Shown piece after piece: positions 1-7,964 of a DNA stretch of 64,000 nt. Made by a program: the position numbers and the translations under genes. The notes under the pieces were generated by a model. That model saw only the letters and a list, made by a program, of their open reading frames with translations, did no database searches and was not told the DNA's origin. The DNA is taken from the NCBI GenBank assembly GCA_018399055.1, contig CP073762.1, positions 2,079,269 to 2,143,268 on the forward strand, written 5' to 3'. This DNA is from Simkaniaceae bacterium (GTDB taxonomy: Bacteria; Chlamydiota; Chlamydiia; Chlamydiales; Simkaniaceae). The first letter of the stretch is position 1. Every line of letters starts with the position of its first letter.

Positions 1-426
1 CTCATAGAGGCAAAAAAACGGCTAAAACGGGCAGGCATCCAAAATGCACAAATTCTAGATGAACAAAAGCTAGAGAAAAAAGGCATGGTGGGTAGAATGG
101 ACTGGATCCTTCTCGATGTCCCCTGCTCTGGAACGGGAACTCTCCGGAGAAATCCCGATATGAAATGGAAGTTAAAACCTGAAACAATTCTCCGTCTTGT
201 TGATGAGCAACAAAAAATTTTTCATCAGTCCTTGAAATTTTTGCACCCGAATGGAAAGATCGTTTATGCAACATGCAGCATTCTTCCAGAGGAGAATGAA
301 AGACAAGTTGAGCATTTTATGAAGAAGTATCACCTCAAGCTTGAGAGTCCGTTATTCCAAAGTTTTCCAAAAGATGGAGAGATGGATGGCTTTTTTTGTG
401 CGGTTTTGAGTAGAATGCAGAAATAA
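1..426 (+). CDS. rsmB: RsmB/Sun-family rRNA cytosine-5 methyltransferase, C-terminal part
   Basis: Only the last 141 codons are inside the window; the frame is open from base 1, so the gene begins upstream. The NOL1/NOP2/Sun signatures are clear: motif IV DVPCSGTGTLRRNPD (its PC cysteine near local residue 42) and motif VI YATCSILPEEN (the TC cysteine, the nucleophile in this family, near local residue 92). The family makes m5C in 16S rRNA (position 967 in E. coli) using S-adenosylmethionine. The gene ends 13 nt before the SurA-like gene, in the same direction. Family assignment is strong; RsmB rather than a sister m5C methylase is likely but unproven because the N-terminal NusB-like domain is not visible. 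Confidence 0.85.
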   Translation, partial: LIEAKKRLKRAGIQNAQILDEQKLEKKGMVGRMDWILLDVPCSGTGTLRRNPDMKWKLKPETILRLVDEQQKIFHQSLKFLHPNGKIVYATCSILPEENERQVEHFMKKYHLKLESPLFQSFPKDGEMDGFFCAVLSRMQK

Positions 427-439
427 TCCAAGGATTAAG

Positions 440-1507
440 ATGCGAATAGCTTACGGTTTAATTTTTTTCTTTACAACTCTTCTCTCGCCGCTTTGTGCAG
501 AAATGGCAATTGATGCCCCTTCATTTATTGATCAGACAAGTGCTACTTCTCAAGAGCCACGTCTAATGATCAACAATCGCCCCCTAGCAAAGATTAACGG
601 GAAAGTCATTTCTCTTTACGATATTGTCAAGCGGATGGATCTTTTCCTCTACGACTATTACCCAGAATACACTCCTTCTGCTCCAGAAAAATATCAATTT
701 TATATGTCCCGTTGGCAAGCTACCCTTGACGACATGGTTGCAGACGAGCTGGTTCTTCTAGATGCGGAACAAAAGGAAATCAAAGTTAGTGATGGTGAAG
801 TGCGAGAGAACTTAGAAGAGCGCTTTGGACCTAACATCATGTCCAATCTCGATAAGGTTAACCTTCAGTATGAAGAAGCGCGTGAGATTATCCGGAATGA
901 ACTGACTACCCAACAACTGATTGGGATGAAGGTCCACGCAAAAGCCTTTCAGATCATTACTCCTCAAGTCATCAAAGCAGCTTATGATAACTACCTAGAA
1001 AAAAATCCCCCAGAAGATGAGTGGAAATATCAAGTCCTATCAATTAGAGGAAAGGATAAGGAAATCTGCGAAGCGGTTGCAGAGAAAGCCTATACTCTTT
1101 TAGAAGATCATACCCGATCATTAGAGTCTGTCGTTGAAGAACTTGACGAAGAAGGGGTTTCCGTTAGTGTTTCTGATGATTATTCAGGTGCAACCCCTAA
1201 AATTTCAAAGCTGCATTTTGATGTGATTAAAGCCCTTACCCCTGATACCTATAGCCCACCAGTGAGCCAAGTTAGCCGTTTTGATAATAGTAATGTGGTC
1301 AGGATTTTTCACTTGAAGGATATGGTTAAAAACCTTCCGAAAGTTTTCGACGAGATGCACGACAAATTGAAAAATGAGCTTCTTTTCGAGACGTCAGATA
1401 AAGAAAAGGCGTCCTACATCAAGGCTTTGAAAGTCCGCTTTGGATATGACACGCATGATCCGAAGTTTGAACTTCCTGAGGATTATCGCCCTTTTGTCAT
1501 TATATAA
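440..1507 (+). CDS. SurA-like periplasmic chaperone (SurA N-domain protein)
   Basis: A 355-residue exported protein. The first 21 residues form a classical signal peptide (MRIAYGLIFFFTTLLSPLCA). The segment from about residue 50 (AKINGKVISLYDIVKRMDLF) and the helical stretch after it (LDDMVADELVLLDAEQKEIKVSDGEVRENLEERFG) match the SurA N-terminal chaperone domain. I see no convincing parvulin catalytic core in the C-terminal half, so it is probably a chaperone for outer-membrane proteins rather than an active prolyl isomerase. It sits between an rRNA methylase and ksgA, whose start overlaps its end. Expected location is the periplasm. The family call rests on pattern similarity only. Confidence 0.65.
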   Translation: MRIAYGLIFFFTTLLSPLCAEMAIDAPSFIDQTSATSQEPRLMINNRPLAKINGKVISLYDIVKRMDLFLYDYYPEYTPSAPEKYQFYMSRWQATLDDMVADELVLLDAEQKEIKVSDGEVRENLEERFGPNIMSNLDKVNLQYEEAREIIRNELTTQQLIGMKVHAKAFQIITPQVIKAAYDNYLEKNPPEDEWKYQVLSIRGKDKEICEAVAEKAYTLLEDHTRSLESVVEELDEEGVSVSVSDDYSGATPKISKLHFDVIKALTPDTYSPPVSQVSRFDNSNVVRIFHLKDMVKNLPKVFDEMHDKLKNELLFETSDKEKASYIKALKVRFGYDTHDPKFELPEDYRPFVII

Positions 1508-2336
1508 ACCTTCAGAACTTCGCCAGTTTTTACAAGAGATGGGAATCGAGCCCAAGAAAGGGCTTTCTCAGAACTTTCTTATCGACGGCAATATCTTGCG
1601 TAAGTTGGTTTCAGCCGCGCAGCTTCAAAATGAAGATACAGTTCTAGAGATCGGCCCTGGCCCTGGAGTCCTTACAGAGGCGCTTCTAAATTCAGGTGCG
1701 CATGTGATTGCCATCGAAAAGGACGAGAAGCTTGCTAAGCACTTAGAACGTTTGCAGAATGGGAAGCTAGAGATATTGATTGACGACTTCAGAAACGTTC
1801 GAATAGAACATCTTCTGAAGGGGAAAGAGAAAGTCAAGGTCATCGCTAACATCCCCTATAATATTACGGGGATCATTCTTCAAGAGCTTCTACCAAAAAC
1901 GCATTTGATTGAATCGATCCACTTAATGGTACAAAGAGAAGTTGCAGAGAGGTGCGTTGCTAAAAAAGGGGCAAAAGACTACAGCTCTTTTTCTCTCTTT
2001 ACGAGATATCATGCCAATCCCAAACTCTTGTTTACCGTTGCACCCTCCTGTTTTTACCCTCCTCCAAAAATAGACTCTGCAATCCTAGAGCTAAAGTTGA
2101 AGTCGCCGCCAGTAAAGGCTCCCTACGAGCCATTTTTTCAGTTGATCCGAACAGCTTTTCAACAAAGGCGAAAAATGTTGCGCGCTTCGCTTAAAACCCT
2201 TTTTCCATCTAATCAAGTAGAAATGGCTTTGGAATCTTTGGGCCTTCCAAAAACAACGCGCCCTCAAGAGTTAGATTTAGAGGAATTTTCAGCGCTATTC
2301 TTTGCTCTGAATCCTGCTAAGTCCGAACAGAGTTAA
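1494..2336 (+). CDS. ksgA: 16S rRNA A1518/A1519 dimethyltransferase KsgA
   Basis: Dimethylates two adjacent adenines near the 3' end of 16S rRNA in the late 30S subunit. Visible motifs: LSQNFLIDGNILRKLV at the N-terminus, the SAM loop LEIGPGPGVLTEAL, IEKDEKL (motif II), NIPYNITGI (motif IV) and FYPPPKIDSAIL. I chose a TTG start at 1494 because it leaves about 24 residues before SQNFL, normal for the family, and has GAGG about 12 nt upstream. The in-frame starts at TTG 1440 or ATG 1446/1455 would overlap the previous gene by 50-70 nt. The 3' end overlaps the convergent dacF by 42 nt. Confidence 0.92.
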   Translation: MSLYKPSELRQFLQEMGIEPKKGLSQNFLIDGNILRKLVSAAQLQNEDTVLEIGPGPGVLTEALLNSGAHVIAIEKDEKLAKHLERLQNGKLEILIDDFRNVRIEHLLKGKEKVKVIANIPYNITGIILQELLPKTHLIESIHLMVQREVAERCVAKKGAKDYSSFSLFTRYHANPKLLFTVAPSCFYPPPKIDSAILELKLKSPPVKAPYEPFFQLIRTAFQQRRKMLRASLKTLFPSNQVEMALESLGLPKTTRPQELDLEEFSALFFALNPAKSEQS

Positions 2337-3572
2337 CATAACTCCAATTCCTAAAAAAAGAATTAGTATTTTTTGAAACTCTAAGGGACAGGTCCACTCT
2401 CCCCGAGCGGCAGCACTGACTAGAGCTGGAAGAGAACGCTCAACGTTAATCGTTGCAACTAAAGGAGAACTTGAAAGCTCTTGTCCTTGCTGATCAAAGA
2501 TTTTGATCGCTCCAACACAATTGCCCTGCTTTATGGGGGGGCTGATGTACTCCCAATTCAATTCAATGGTAATATCAGGCTCTTCTGAAGGGAAATAGGA
2601 AATTGAAATGTCTTCTGTGAGAGTCGCTTTCATAACCTCCCTAGCGCCCTTTAAATCACGACTAAAAGTATTTTCTTCTTTTCGAAATAATAAGCGCTCT
2701 TCTTTTTCTTCATCAAAAGCAGCCTCAAAAAGCCTAATCGCATCCCGAAAACGTTTATGAGGATCATCGCACCCTAAAAGAACAGCGATTAATGTCCTCT
2801 TTCCATCTCTAGCTACGCTTGCATAGGTATAGCCTGCATCAGAATGATATCCCGTTTTCATTCCAATTGCGCGCGCATAAAAGAACTTCCCTGGAAGGAT
2901 CAGTAGATCATGGTTTGTGACTTTCTTTGGTGTTTGAAGATTTGTTTGACTCCGCTCATATTCCTTTGTGGATACAATTGTCTTGATCAAGTCTTCTTTA
3001 AGAGCGTGTTTTGTGATAATCGCAATATCTCGTGCTGTTGACCAATGATTTGGATGATGCAGCCCATGGGGATTCATAAATTGGGTATCTTCACATCCTA
3101 TCTCTTTGAGAAATGTGTTCATCCCCTTCATGAATTTTGGAATCGTCCCTCCAATATAGTTTGCCACGGTGTTTGAAGCATCATTCCCGGATGAAAGTAA
3201 GATGCCATGGAGAAGATCGAGAAAGGACAGTTCTTCTCCTTTCTTCAGCCAGAAATGCGTTCCATCCGGCTCCAGCAAATAAGCTGGATCTTTATAGCTA
3301 TGTGCAATTTTAACATTTTTGTTCATCCGACGTAGACAATGTTGTGGGCAGGAAACGATCCCTTCGAGATCTTTTTTGTTCTTTTTCAATGCGTACAGGA
3401 CCGTAGCAATCTTCGTTAGACTTGCGGGATAAGCTCTTTCATCTGCTTTTTTCTCATATAGAATCGCACCTGTTTCAGCATTCATTAAGATCGCTGATTT
3501 TGCAGAAACCTTCACATTTAGCGGTTCCGCTGCAAGCGTGAAAGTGAAAAGGAGAAGAATAATGATCCGCAT
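2295..3572 (-). CDS. dacF: D-alanyl-D-alanine carboxypeptidase, DacF-type (peptidase S11)
   Basis: A 425-residue low-molecular-weight penicillin-binding protein that trims the terminal D-Ala of peptidoglycan stem peptides at the outer face of the inner membrane. It has a signal peptide (residues 1-15, MRIIILLLFTFTLAA) and the three active-site boxes in order: SLTK at about 51-54 (Ser nucleophile and Lys), SGN at about 128-130 and KTG at about 239-241. A C-terminal PBP5-like beta domain follows, then a hydrophobic anchor near residues 403-420 (ILILFLGIGVMLTLFGL). Peptidoglycan genes elsewhere in the window (murA, uppS) are consistent with a functional, if minimal, PG pathway. Confidence 0.92.
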   Translation of the reverse strand: MRIIILLLFTFTLAAEPLNVKVSAKSAILMNAETGAILYEKKADERAYPASLTKIATVLYALKKNKKDLEGIVSCPQHCLRRMNKNVKIAHSYKDPAYLLEPDGTHFWLKKGEELSFLDLLHGILLSSGNDASNTVANYIGGTIPKFMKGMNTFLKEIGCEDTQFMNPHGLHHPNHWSTARDIAIITKHALKEDLIKTIVSTKEYERSQTNLQTPKKVTNHDLLILPGKFFYARAIGMKTGYHSDAGYTYASVARDGKRTLIAVLLGCDDPHKRFRDAIRLFEAAFDEEKEERLLFRKEENTFSRDLKGAREVMKATLTEDISISYFPSEEPDITIELNWEYISPPIKQGNCVGAIKIFDQQGQELSSSPLVATINVERSLPALVSAAARGEWTCPLEFQKILILFLGIGVMLTLFGLSRIQSKE

Positions 3573-3774
3573 CTGAATTCCTTGTTTTCTATCCTTTGTA
3601 ACAAATCATGAATTTTCAAGAAACATTAACGAAAAAAAAATCTCATCTAAAGAATTCAAAATTAGCACTTTTAAAGTGAAATAAAATTAATTAACGAAAC
3701 AACTCTTTAAAAAAAACATGAGCATCACTATGAAAAAAAGAGAGTCGTAACGAAGGAGCTAACGGGTAATATCA

Positions 3775-4200
3775 ATGAACCCCATACAACTAGACCAAGC
3801 CTACAATGAATTTGTCTCGAGCCTATCAAGCTGGATTCCTGAAGGTATTATTGAAGTGGACATGTCGCTATTGGAAGAAACGGGTCTATTGACCCATGCC
3901 TCGTTTGAAGAGGATAACAACCAAGAGCAATTGCCTCACTATTTTCATGTGATTGAAACACCTGATAAGGTCACACTTTTCAATCATCAATTTGCAATTT
4001 GGATCGTCCCTAAAATTGTTGATGAAAATCCCACCACCATTGTGATGATTTCTCTGATTACAGACGGAAGACCACACCTCGAAATCGTGTTCTCGACAAA
4101 AGGTGTTTACAATACTCCAAAGTTTGTATTGAGATTGTTGAAGTATTATTTGTCAGAGGTGATCGACACGGAAGAAGCAATTTCATCTATTGGAAGGTAG
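3775..4200 (+). CDS. Conserved-looking small acidic protein, function unknown
   Basis: A 141-residue protein with no signal peptide or membrane segment. It is acidic, and alternates amphipathic helices with beta strands (FAIWIVPKIVD, TIVMISLITDGR, HLEIVFSTKG). I do not recognise a named domain. The size, acidity and alpha-beta pattern resemble type III secretion chaperones, but no diagnostic motif is seen, so this is only a possibility. In C. trachomatis a hypothetical gene occupies the comparable place between dacF and rsbW as far as I recall. The 200-bp upstream region is very A/T rich; a GGAG sits 16 nt from the ATG, too far to be an ideal ribosome site. The end overlaps the convergent oppA-like gene by 14 nt. 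Confidence 0.7.
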   Translation: MNPIQLDQAYNEFVSSLSSWIPEGIIEVDMSLLEETGLLTHASFEEDNNQEQLPHYFHVIETPDKVTLFNHQFAIWIVPKIVDENPTTIVMISLITDGRPHLEIVFSTKGVYNTPKFVLRLLKYYLSEVIDTEEAISSIGR

Positions 4201-5773
4201 CATACTTAAAATCGATTTCACCTGATGGAGGGAGCACAACACCAGCAAGCTCCTCCGCCTGCGTAAACTGAATATTGAGAAAGCATATAGGGATGAGAGG
4301 CATCTCTTCCATAAGAGCTCTTTCAGCTTCAACTAACGTCACATTCCTTTCCTGGGGATTTGCTTGAAAATTGGACTTTTCAAGAAGAGCCTGATATTCT
4401 TTATTCTCCCAATTGCTCATGTTGACAAGATCATGTTTATACTGGAATGTTTTAAGCATGTATATGGGATCGAATAAATAAGAAAGCCAGCGCATCACCC
4501 CAATCTGATAGTCTCCCTTTTGGATAGCAGAGAAGTGGCAGGGCCAATCGGCCTGTTGAAGCTCCACCTTAATACCAAAAGCCTCTTGCCAATTTTGCTG
4601 CGTGATCTGAACGGTACGACTCAAATTTTCAGCCCCTGCGACACATTTGAGGTGTACAACAGGAAATGTTTCAGTTGTTAAGCCAAGTTCATCTAATGCT
4701 TCAGCAAAAAGTTTGCGTGCCAAAGGAACGTCTTGATCCTTGAACTGAGGAGGGTTATCAAGTCCAAAGCAGGGGGAAATAACTCCAAATGCTGGTTGTC
4801 CGACTTCCTCAAATGCAGCTGCCACAATACCTTTCCGGTCAAGCGCATAAGCAAAGGCCCTACGAACCTTTGCATGATTGAAAGGAAATCTCTCCGTATT
4901 AATAAAATACCAGAACATTGTGGGGCTCTCCACTGTATCGTAGCAAGGCGTCCTTTGGATACTCTTATATATCTCCGGAGAGGCTTTATTTATCGCACTT
5001 CCAAACCAGTCCGTTTCTTTCTTTTCGAATAGATACAGCTGCGTCGCCCCCTCTTCAACAAAACAAGCCTCTATTCCAGGAATCACTACACTTTCTTGAT
5101 CCCAGTAAAGTTGATTTTTTTCTAATATAATGTCGTTTCCATGGTGCCACTTTTTCAAACGAAAAGGCCCGTTCGAAACAAAGGATTCATCCGTGCAAAA
5201 GGCCCACATTGGATCCACTTCGTCGATATGTTTGGGGATGGGACAAAACATTGTACAAAGCAAAGCATCTACAAAGTAAGGGACTGGACAGGCAAGCTCA
5301 ACTCTTAATGTGAGGTCATCGAGAGCCAAAACCCCAATTTCGTCTGGAGAAACCAATCCCTCTACGGACTCCTTGGCGTTCTTGATCATATAAAAGTTCT
5401 GAGCTCCGTGGCTTAGAGTTTTTGGATCAAGCGACTTTTTCCATGCATGCTCAAAATCATGAGCGGTTACTGGATGGCCATCACTCCACAGAGTTTCTCT
5501 TAAATGGAAGATATAAACAGTGCTATTCTCAAAAACATCATATCTTTCGGCAACAGCAGGCACCACTTTCCCTTCAGCATCTCGCCTCATAAGACCGTCA
5601 AAAAGCATTCGAATAACGTGGGTAGTTGGCTCATCACCTCCAAGGCGGGGATCCAGAACGCGCATCTCCTCACTAAAACAAATCTTAAGCGGGCGATTGC
5701 CCTTCTCGCGGGTAGCATTTTTACTGCATCCAAATGAAAAGACCAGCAGAAGCAAAGTGGCTAAAACTCTCAA
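4187..5773 (-). CDS. oppA: Peptide ABC transporter substrate-binding lipoprotein (SBP family 5, OppA-like)
   Basis: A 528-residue solute-binding lipoprotein. The N-terminus MRVLATLLLLVFSFGCSK gives a lipobox with Cys16. The family-5 signature near residues 70-115 (DGLMRRDAEGKVVPAVAERYDVF, then LRETLWSDGHPVTAHDFEHAWK) is typical of OppA/DppA. Later segments (RRAFAYALDRKGIV, QQADWPCHFSAIQKGDYQIGVMRW) also fit. It would capture oligopeptides in the periplasm for an OppBCDF permease. No permease or ATPase gene is adjacent, so it is a stand-alone binding protein; chlamydiae often carry several such oppA copies. It lies just downstream of rsbW in the same direction (51-nt gap). Confidence 0.88.
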   Translation of the reverse strand: MRVLATLLLLVFSFGCSKNATREKGNRPLKICFSEEMRVLDPRLGGDEPTTHVIRMLFDGLMRRDAEGKVVPAVAERYDVFENSTVYIFHLRETLWSDGHPVTAHDFEHAWKKSLDPKTLSHGAQNFYMIKNAKESVEGLVSPDEIGVLALDDLTLRVELACPVPYFVDALLCTMFCPIPKHIDEVDPMWAFCTDESFVSNGPFRLKKWHHGNDIILEKNQLYWDQESVVIPGIEACFVEEGATQLYLFEKKETDWFGSAINKASPEIYKSIQRTPCYDTVESPTMFWYFINTERFPFNHAKVRRAFAYALDRKGIVAAAFEEVGQPAFGVISPCFGLDNPPQFKDQDVPLARKLFAEALDELGLTTETFPVVHLKCVAGAENLSRTVQITQQNWQEAFGIKVELQQADWPCHFSAIQKGDYQIGVMRWLSYLFDPIYMLKTFQYKHDLVNMSNWENKEYQALLEKSNFQANPQERNVTLVEAERALMEEMPLIPICFLNIQFTQAEELAGVVLPPSGEIDFKYATFQ

Positions 5774-5824
5774 GAGAAACCTCCGGATTGAATTAAGTCA
5801 CAAGCATACTCCTCAAGAAGATTT

Positions 5825-6253
5825 TTAAGGTAGATTTTTTCGCATGGTAAGCTGGTTTTTTTCCTTGACTCTTTGGTACTCCACTTTATCCATGAGCTTT
5901 TGCATGAACAAAATACCTAATCCCCCTTCTTCTAGCTCTTCAATAGGAACAAAAGGATCGATTTTTCTCTTATGTTTCAACGGATTGAAGGGAAGCCCCG
6001 AATCTTCGATCGTGATTTCCACATATTTTCCTTCTTCAAACTGGATGGAAATTACAACTGTCCCCTCTTTCCCTTGATACGCATAGGAAATCACATTCAC
6101 AAGCCCTTCTTCCAACGCAATTTCAATCCGTCTCACCTCAACGTCTGATAGACCTGTTTGATCAAGTGTCTCGCAAACCCATCCGAGCATTGCATACAGC
6201 TCACTCAAGGTCGCGGTAAATGATTTTTGCTCTTCCATGAGCTCATCATACAT
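5825..6253 (-). CDS. rsbW: RsbW-type serine-protein kinase / anti-sigma regulatory factor
   Basis: A 142-residue GHKL-fold kinase. The N box is EIALEEGLVNVISYAY near residues 45-60, G1 is DSGLPFNP near 90-100, and G2 is GGLGILFMQKLMD near 120-132. In Bacillus such proteins hold a sigma factor and phosphorylate an anti-anti-sigma partner. Chlamydiae have an RsbW in a partner-switching network thought to sense metabolites, so a developmental or stress role is likely. It is downstream of the lptE/bamD pair but separated from it by a strong palindrome at 6283-6368. Confidence 0.88.
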   Translation of the reverse strand: MYDELMEEQKSFTATLSELYAMLGWVCETLDQTGLSDVEVRRIEIALEEGLVNVISYAYQGKEGTVVISIQFEEGKYVEITIEDSGLPFNPLKHKRKIDPFVPIEELEEGGLGILFMQKLMDKVEYQRVKEKNQLTMRKNLP

Positions 6254-6282
6254 AAAATGCTATACCATTCACCAAATTATTT

Positions 6283-6368
6283 TAGATAGTATCGTCAAAT
6301 AATCTCCGTTGGGAGGGGGAGCCATAGAAAGATCAAAAACAATGCAGAGTATTTGACGATACTATCTA
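6283..6368. repeat. Perfect 19-bp inverted repeat between rsbW and the LptE-like gene
   Basis: The arms TAGATAGTATCGTCAAATA (6283-6301) and its exact reverse complement (6350-6368) flank a 48-bp loop containing GGGAGGGGGA. An outer imperfect pair (ATACCATT at 6262-6269 and AATGGTAT at 6373-6380) extends the symmetry to about 119 bp, ending at the stop of the LptE-like gene. There is no long T run, so a simple intrinsic terminator is unlikely. A miniature transposon-like element, a large RNA hairpin between two co-directional genes, or a binding site are all possible. Confidence 0.8.
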
Positions 6369-6379
6369 GATAAATGGTA

Positions 6380-7042
6380 TTACTCTACATCAACAGACGT
6401 TTCAATATTGTAGGGAAGATTGGAAAGCCCTTCGGTGATTTTGGTGGCAAGGCGGTGATAAATCGGATCTAATGAGGCTGATTTGGCTCCATCAATTGAG
6501 TCAAGCTGGCCAAGAGAGAAAAAGAGAACCGATTCTCGGGTCCCCGTTGCATTCATGAACGAGGCATCTTGGAGAGAGTCCGAATCAACAAAGTCGTAAT
6601 CACTATATGCTGAAACGAGAAATGGACCGTAAAGGATCTTAAGGGAACGGCTATCAATTAAGGTAATCTCAACTGTCACCTCTCTACGCCCTTCGTTGGG
6701 AACAAGGCGGTTGATCCGCTCTCCTGATACAGGATGCCGGTCATATTGATACCCAATGTTTTCACAATTATCTGAGACAATCTTGCCCTCTAAGGTGATC
6801 GCCCCTCCTCGATTGGCATAGTTAAAGACACCGGAACTGCTGAGGGATTTAACAACAATATCAGTAAGCAACCCGCTCTGGTCCCCATTAAAATAGGGAA
6901 CAGAAATGGTGGGAAAAGCAGAAAGGGCTTCTTTATCATCAACGCGGTAACCACAGGACGACAAGAGGCCACTACTCAGCAGAGCTATCCACAATAGTCG
7001 CCCCATCCTGGGACTTTTTATTCGAGTAAACATCGGGGACAT
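6380..7042 (-). CDS. LptE-like LPS-assembly lipoprotein
   Basis: About 220 residues with a lipoprotein signal (GRLLWIALLSSGLLSSCGYRV; the lipobox LSSC gives the mature Cys). The start of the mature protein (CGYRV, then AFPTISVPYFNGDQSGLLTDIVVKSL) matches the LptE/LPS-assembly fold, which plugs LptD and delivers LPS to the outer leaflet. Possible starts are ATG 7042, 7033 or 7006; none has a good ribosome site, and the 7006 start gives the cleanest lipoprotein signal. Its 5' end overlaps the upstream BamD-like gene (same direction), suggesting translational coupling. The call is by motif and context; sequence conservation in this family is low. Confidence 0.7.
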   Translation of the reverse strand: MSPMFTRIKSPRMGRLLWIALLSSGLLSSCGYRVDDKEALSAFPTISVPYFNGDQSGLLTDIVVKSLSSSGVFNYANRGGAITLEGKIVSDNCENIGYQYDRHPVSGERINRLVPNEGRREVTVEITLIDSRSLKILYGPFLVSAYSDYDFVDSDSLQDASFMNATGTRESVLFFSLGQLDSIDGAKSASLDPIYHRLATKITEGLSNLPYNIETSVDVE

Positions 7043-7946
7043 CAAGAACTTTTAGTCGTTTTTCAGACTTATTTGCTGCTTTGGTTTCTGGATATTTCTT
7101 AAGGATTGTCGCATAGTAAATTGCAGCAGCCTTTTCCTTCTTCGTTCTTTCATAGAACTCAGCGATCTCTAATAGATCATTGGCAAGGCGCTCCTTCATC
7201 CCTAATAGCTTCTTCTCAGCCTCAGCTATACGAGGCTCACTTGGGAAGTGATAACGGAATTTTCGAAGGTTAATCTCTGCTAAATCAAGTTTATTAGCGT
7301 CAGGGAATTCCTGATCACACTCAGTAAGGTAAACTTCACTAATTCCAACATATCCATCAGGAGAAAGCGGGTGTTTAGGGAAGCGACGAATCAACGTCTG
7401 AAATGCTTCAATACTTTTTTTGTATTCTTCCATTCGAAGCAGAATCACCCCTTTTCTGTAGAGTGACTGGGCAGCCAAATCGTCTCGTGGTAGGGTTGTA
7501 ATCACTTCATCATAAATCTCAAGTGCTTCGTCATATGCAGGAAGCCACTTGGGCATTTTCTGCCAGCCAAACAAGTGAACCCTTGCCCCTTCGTCAAACC
7601 CGCGAGCAATTTCAAATTTATAGCGAATAACTTGATCAAAAAACTTCGGCGTCAATTCTTCCTTTAAATAATCGGAAAAAGCCATATTTGCGTATTCCAA
7701 CTCCCCCAACTTGTAATGTGCAACCCCTAGATAATAGAGGGCTTCACGAGCAAAAGGGCTTGTTGGGAAATCAGCAATGAGGTCTTGGCACTTCCATGAA
7801 AGCTTTTGCCAATCTTCATTTTGATAATGGTCGATCATTTTTGAATAGTACTGATGAACATTGATCTGACTACGAATGACCGGGTCAAGAGGGTTCGCGC
7901 TAAGCGCTCCAAACCAAATGAGAAATATGATAGCTACTTTTTTCAT
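6972..7946 (-). CDS. BamD/YfiO-like TPR outer-membrane assembly protein
   Basis: A 324-residue exported TPR protein. It starts with a signal peptide (MKKVAIIFLIWFGALSA) that is followed by NP and not by a Cys, so unlike enterobacterial BamD it would be a soluble periplasmic protein rather than a lipoprotein. Repeated TPR units are visible: WKCQDLIADFPTSPFAREALYYLGVAHYK, then EALEIYDEVITTLPRD, and SIEAFQTLIRRFPKHPLSPDGY. This pattern is characteristic of YfiO/ComL/BamD, which works with BamA to insert beta-barrels. It lies directly downstream of dnaE (18-nt gap) and overlaps the LptE-like gene, so two OM-assembly factors are coupled. Confidence 0.78.
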   Translation of the reverse strand: MKKVAIIFLIWFGALSANPLDPVIRSQINVHQYYSKMIDHYQNEDWQKLSWKCQDLIADFPTSPFAREALYYLGVAHYKLGELEYANMAFSDYLKEELTPKFFDQVIRYKFEIARGFDEGARVHLFGWQKMPKWLPAYDEALEIYDEVITTLPRDDLAAQSLYRKGVILLRMEEYKKSIEAFQTLIRRFPKHPLSPDGYVGISEVYLTECDQEFPDANKLDLAEINLRKFRYHFPSEPRIAEAEKKLLGMKERLANDLLEIAEFYERTKKEKAAAIYYATILKKYPETKAANKSEKRLKVLDVPDVYSNKKSQDGATIVDSSAE

Positions 7947-7964
7947 GTTTGTTAGTATATCGAT

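Noticed and set aside
1440..1493. Longer ksgA N-terminus from TTG 1440 or ATG 1446.
   Set aside because: Would add residues with no family counterpart and overlap the SurA-like gene by more than 60 nt.
3718..3750. Ten-codon frame (MSITMKKRES) before the acidic 141-residue gene, possible leader peptide.
   Set aside because: No ribosome site or hairpin, no second copy to compare, and such short frames are common in A/T-rich DNA.
6369..6382. GATAAATGGTATTA shared by the rsbW/lptE palindrome and the 57666 repeat, as evidence of one repeat family.
   Set aside because: A 14-base A/T-rich match between two sites in 64 kb is expected several times by chance; only the 28-base match is used.
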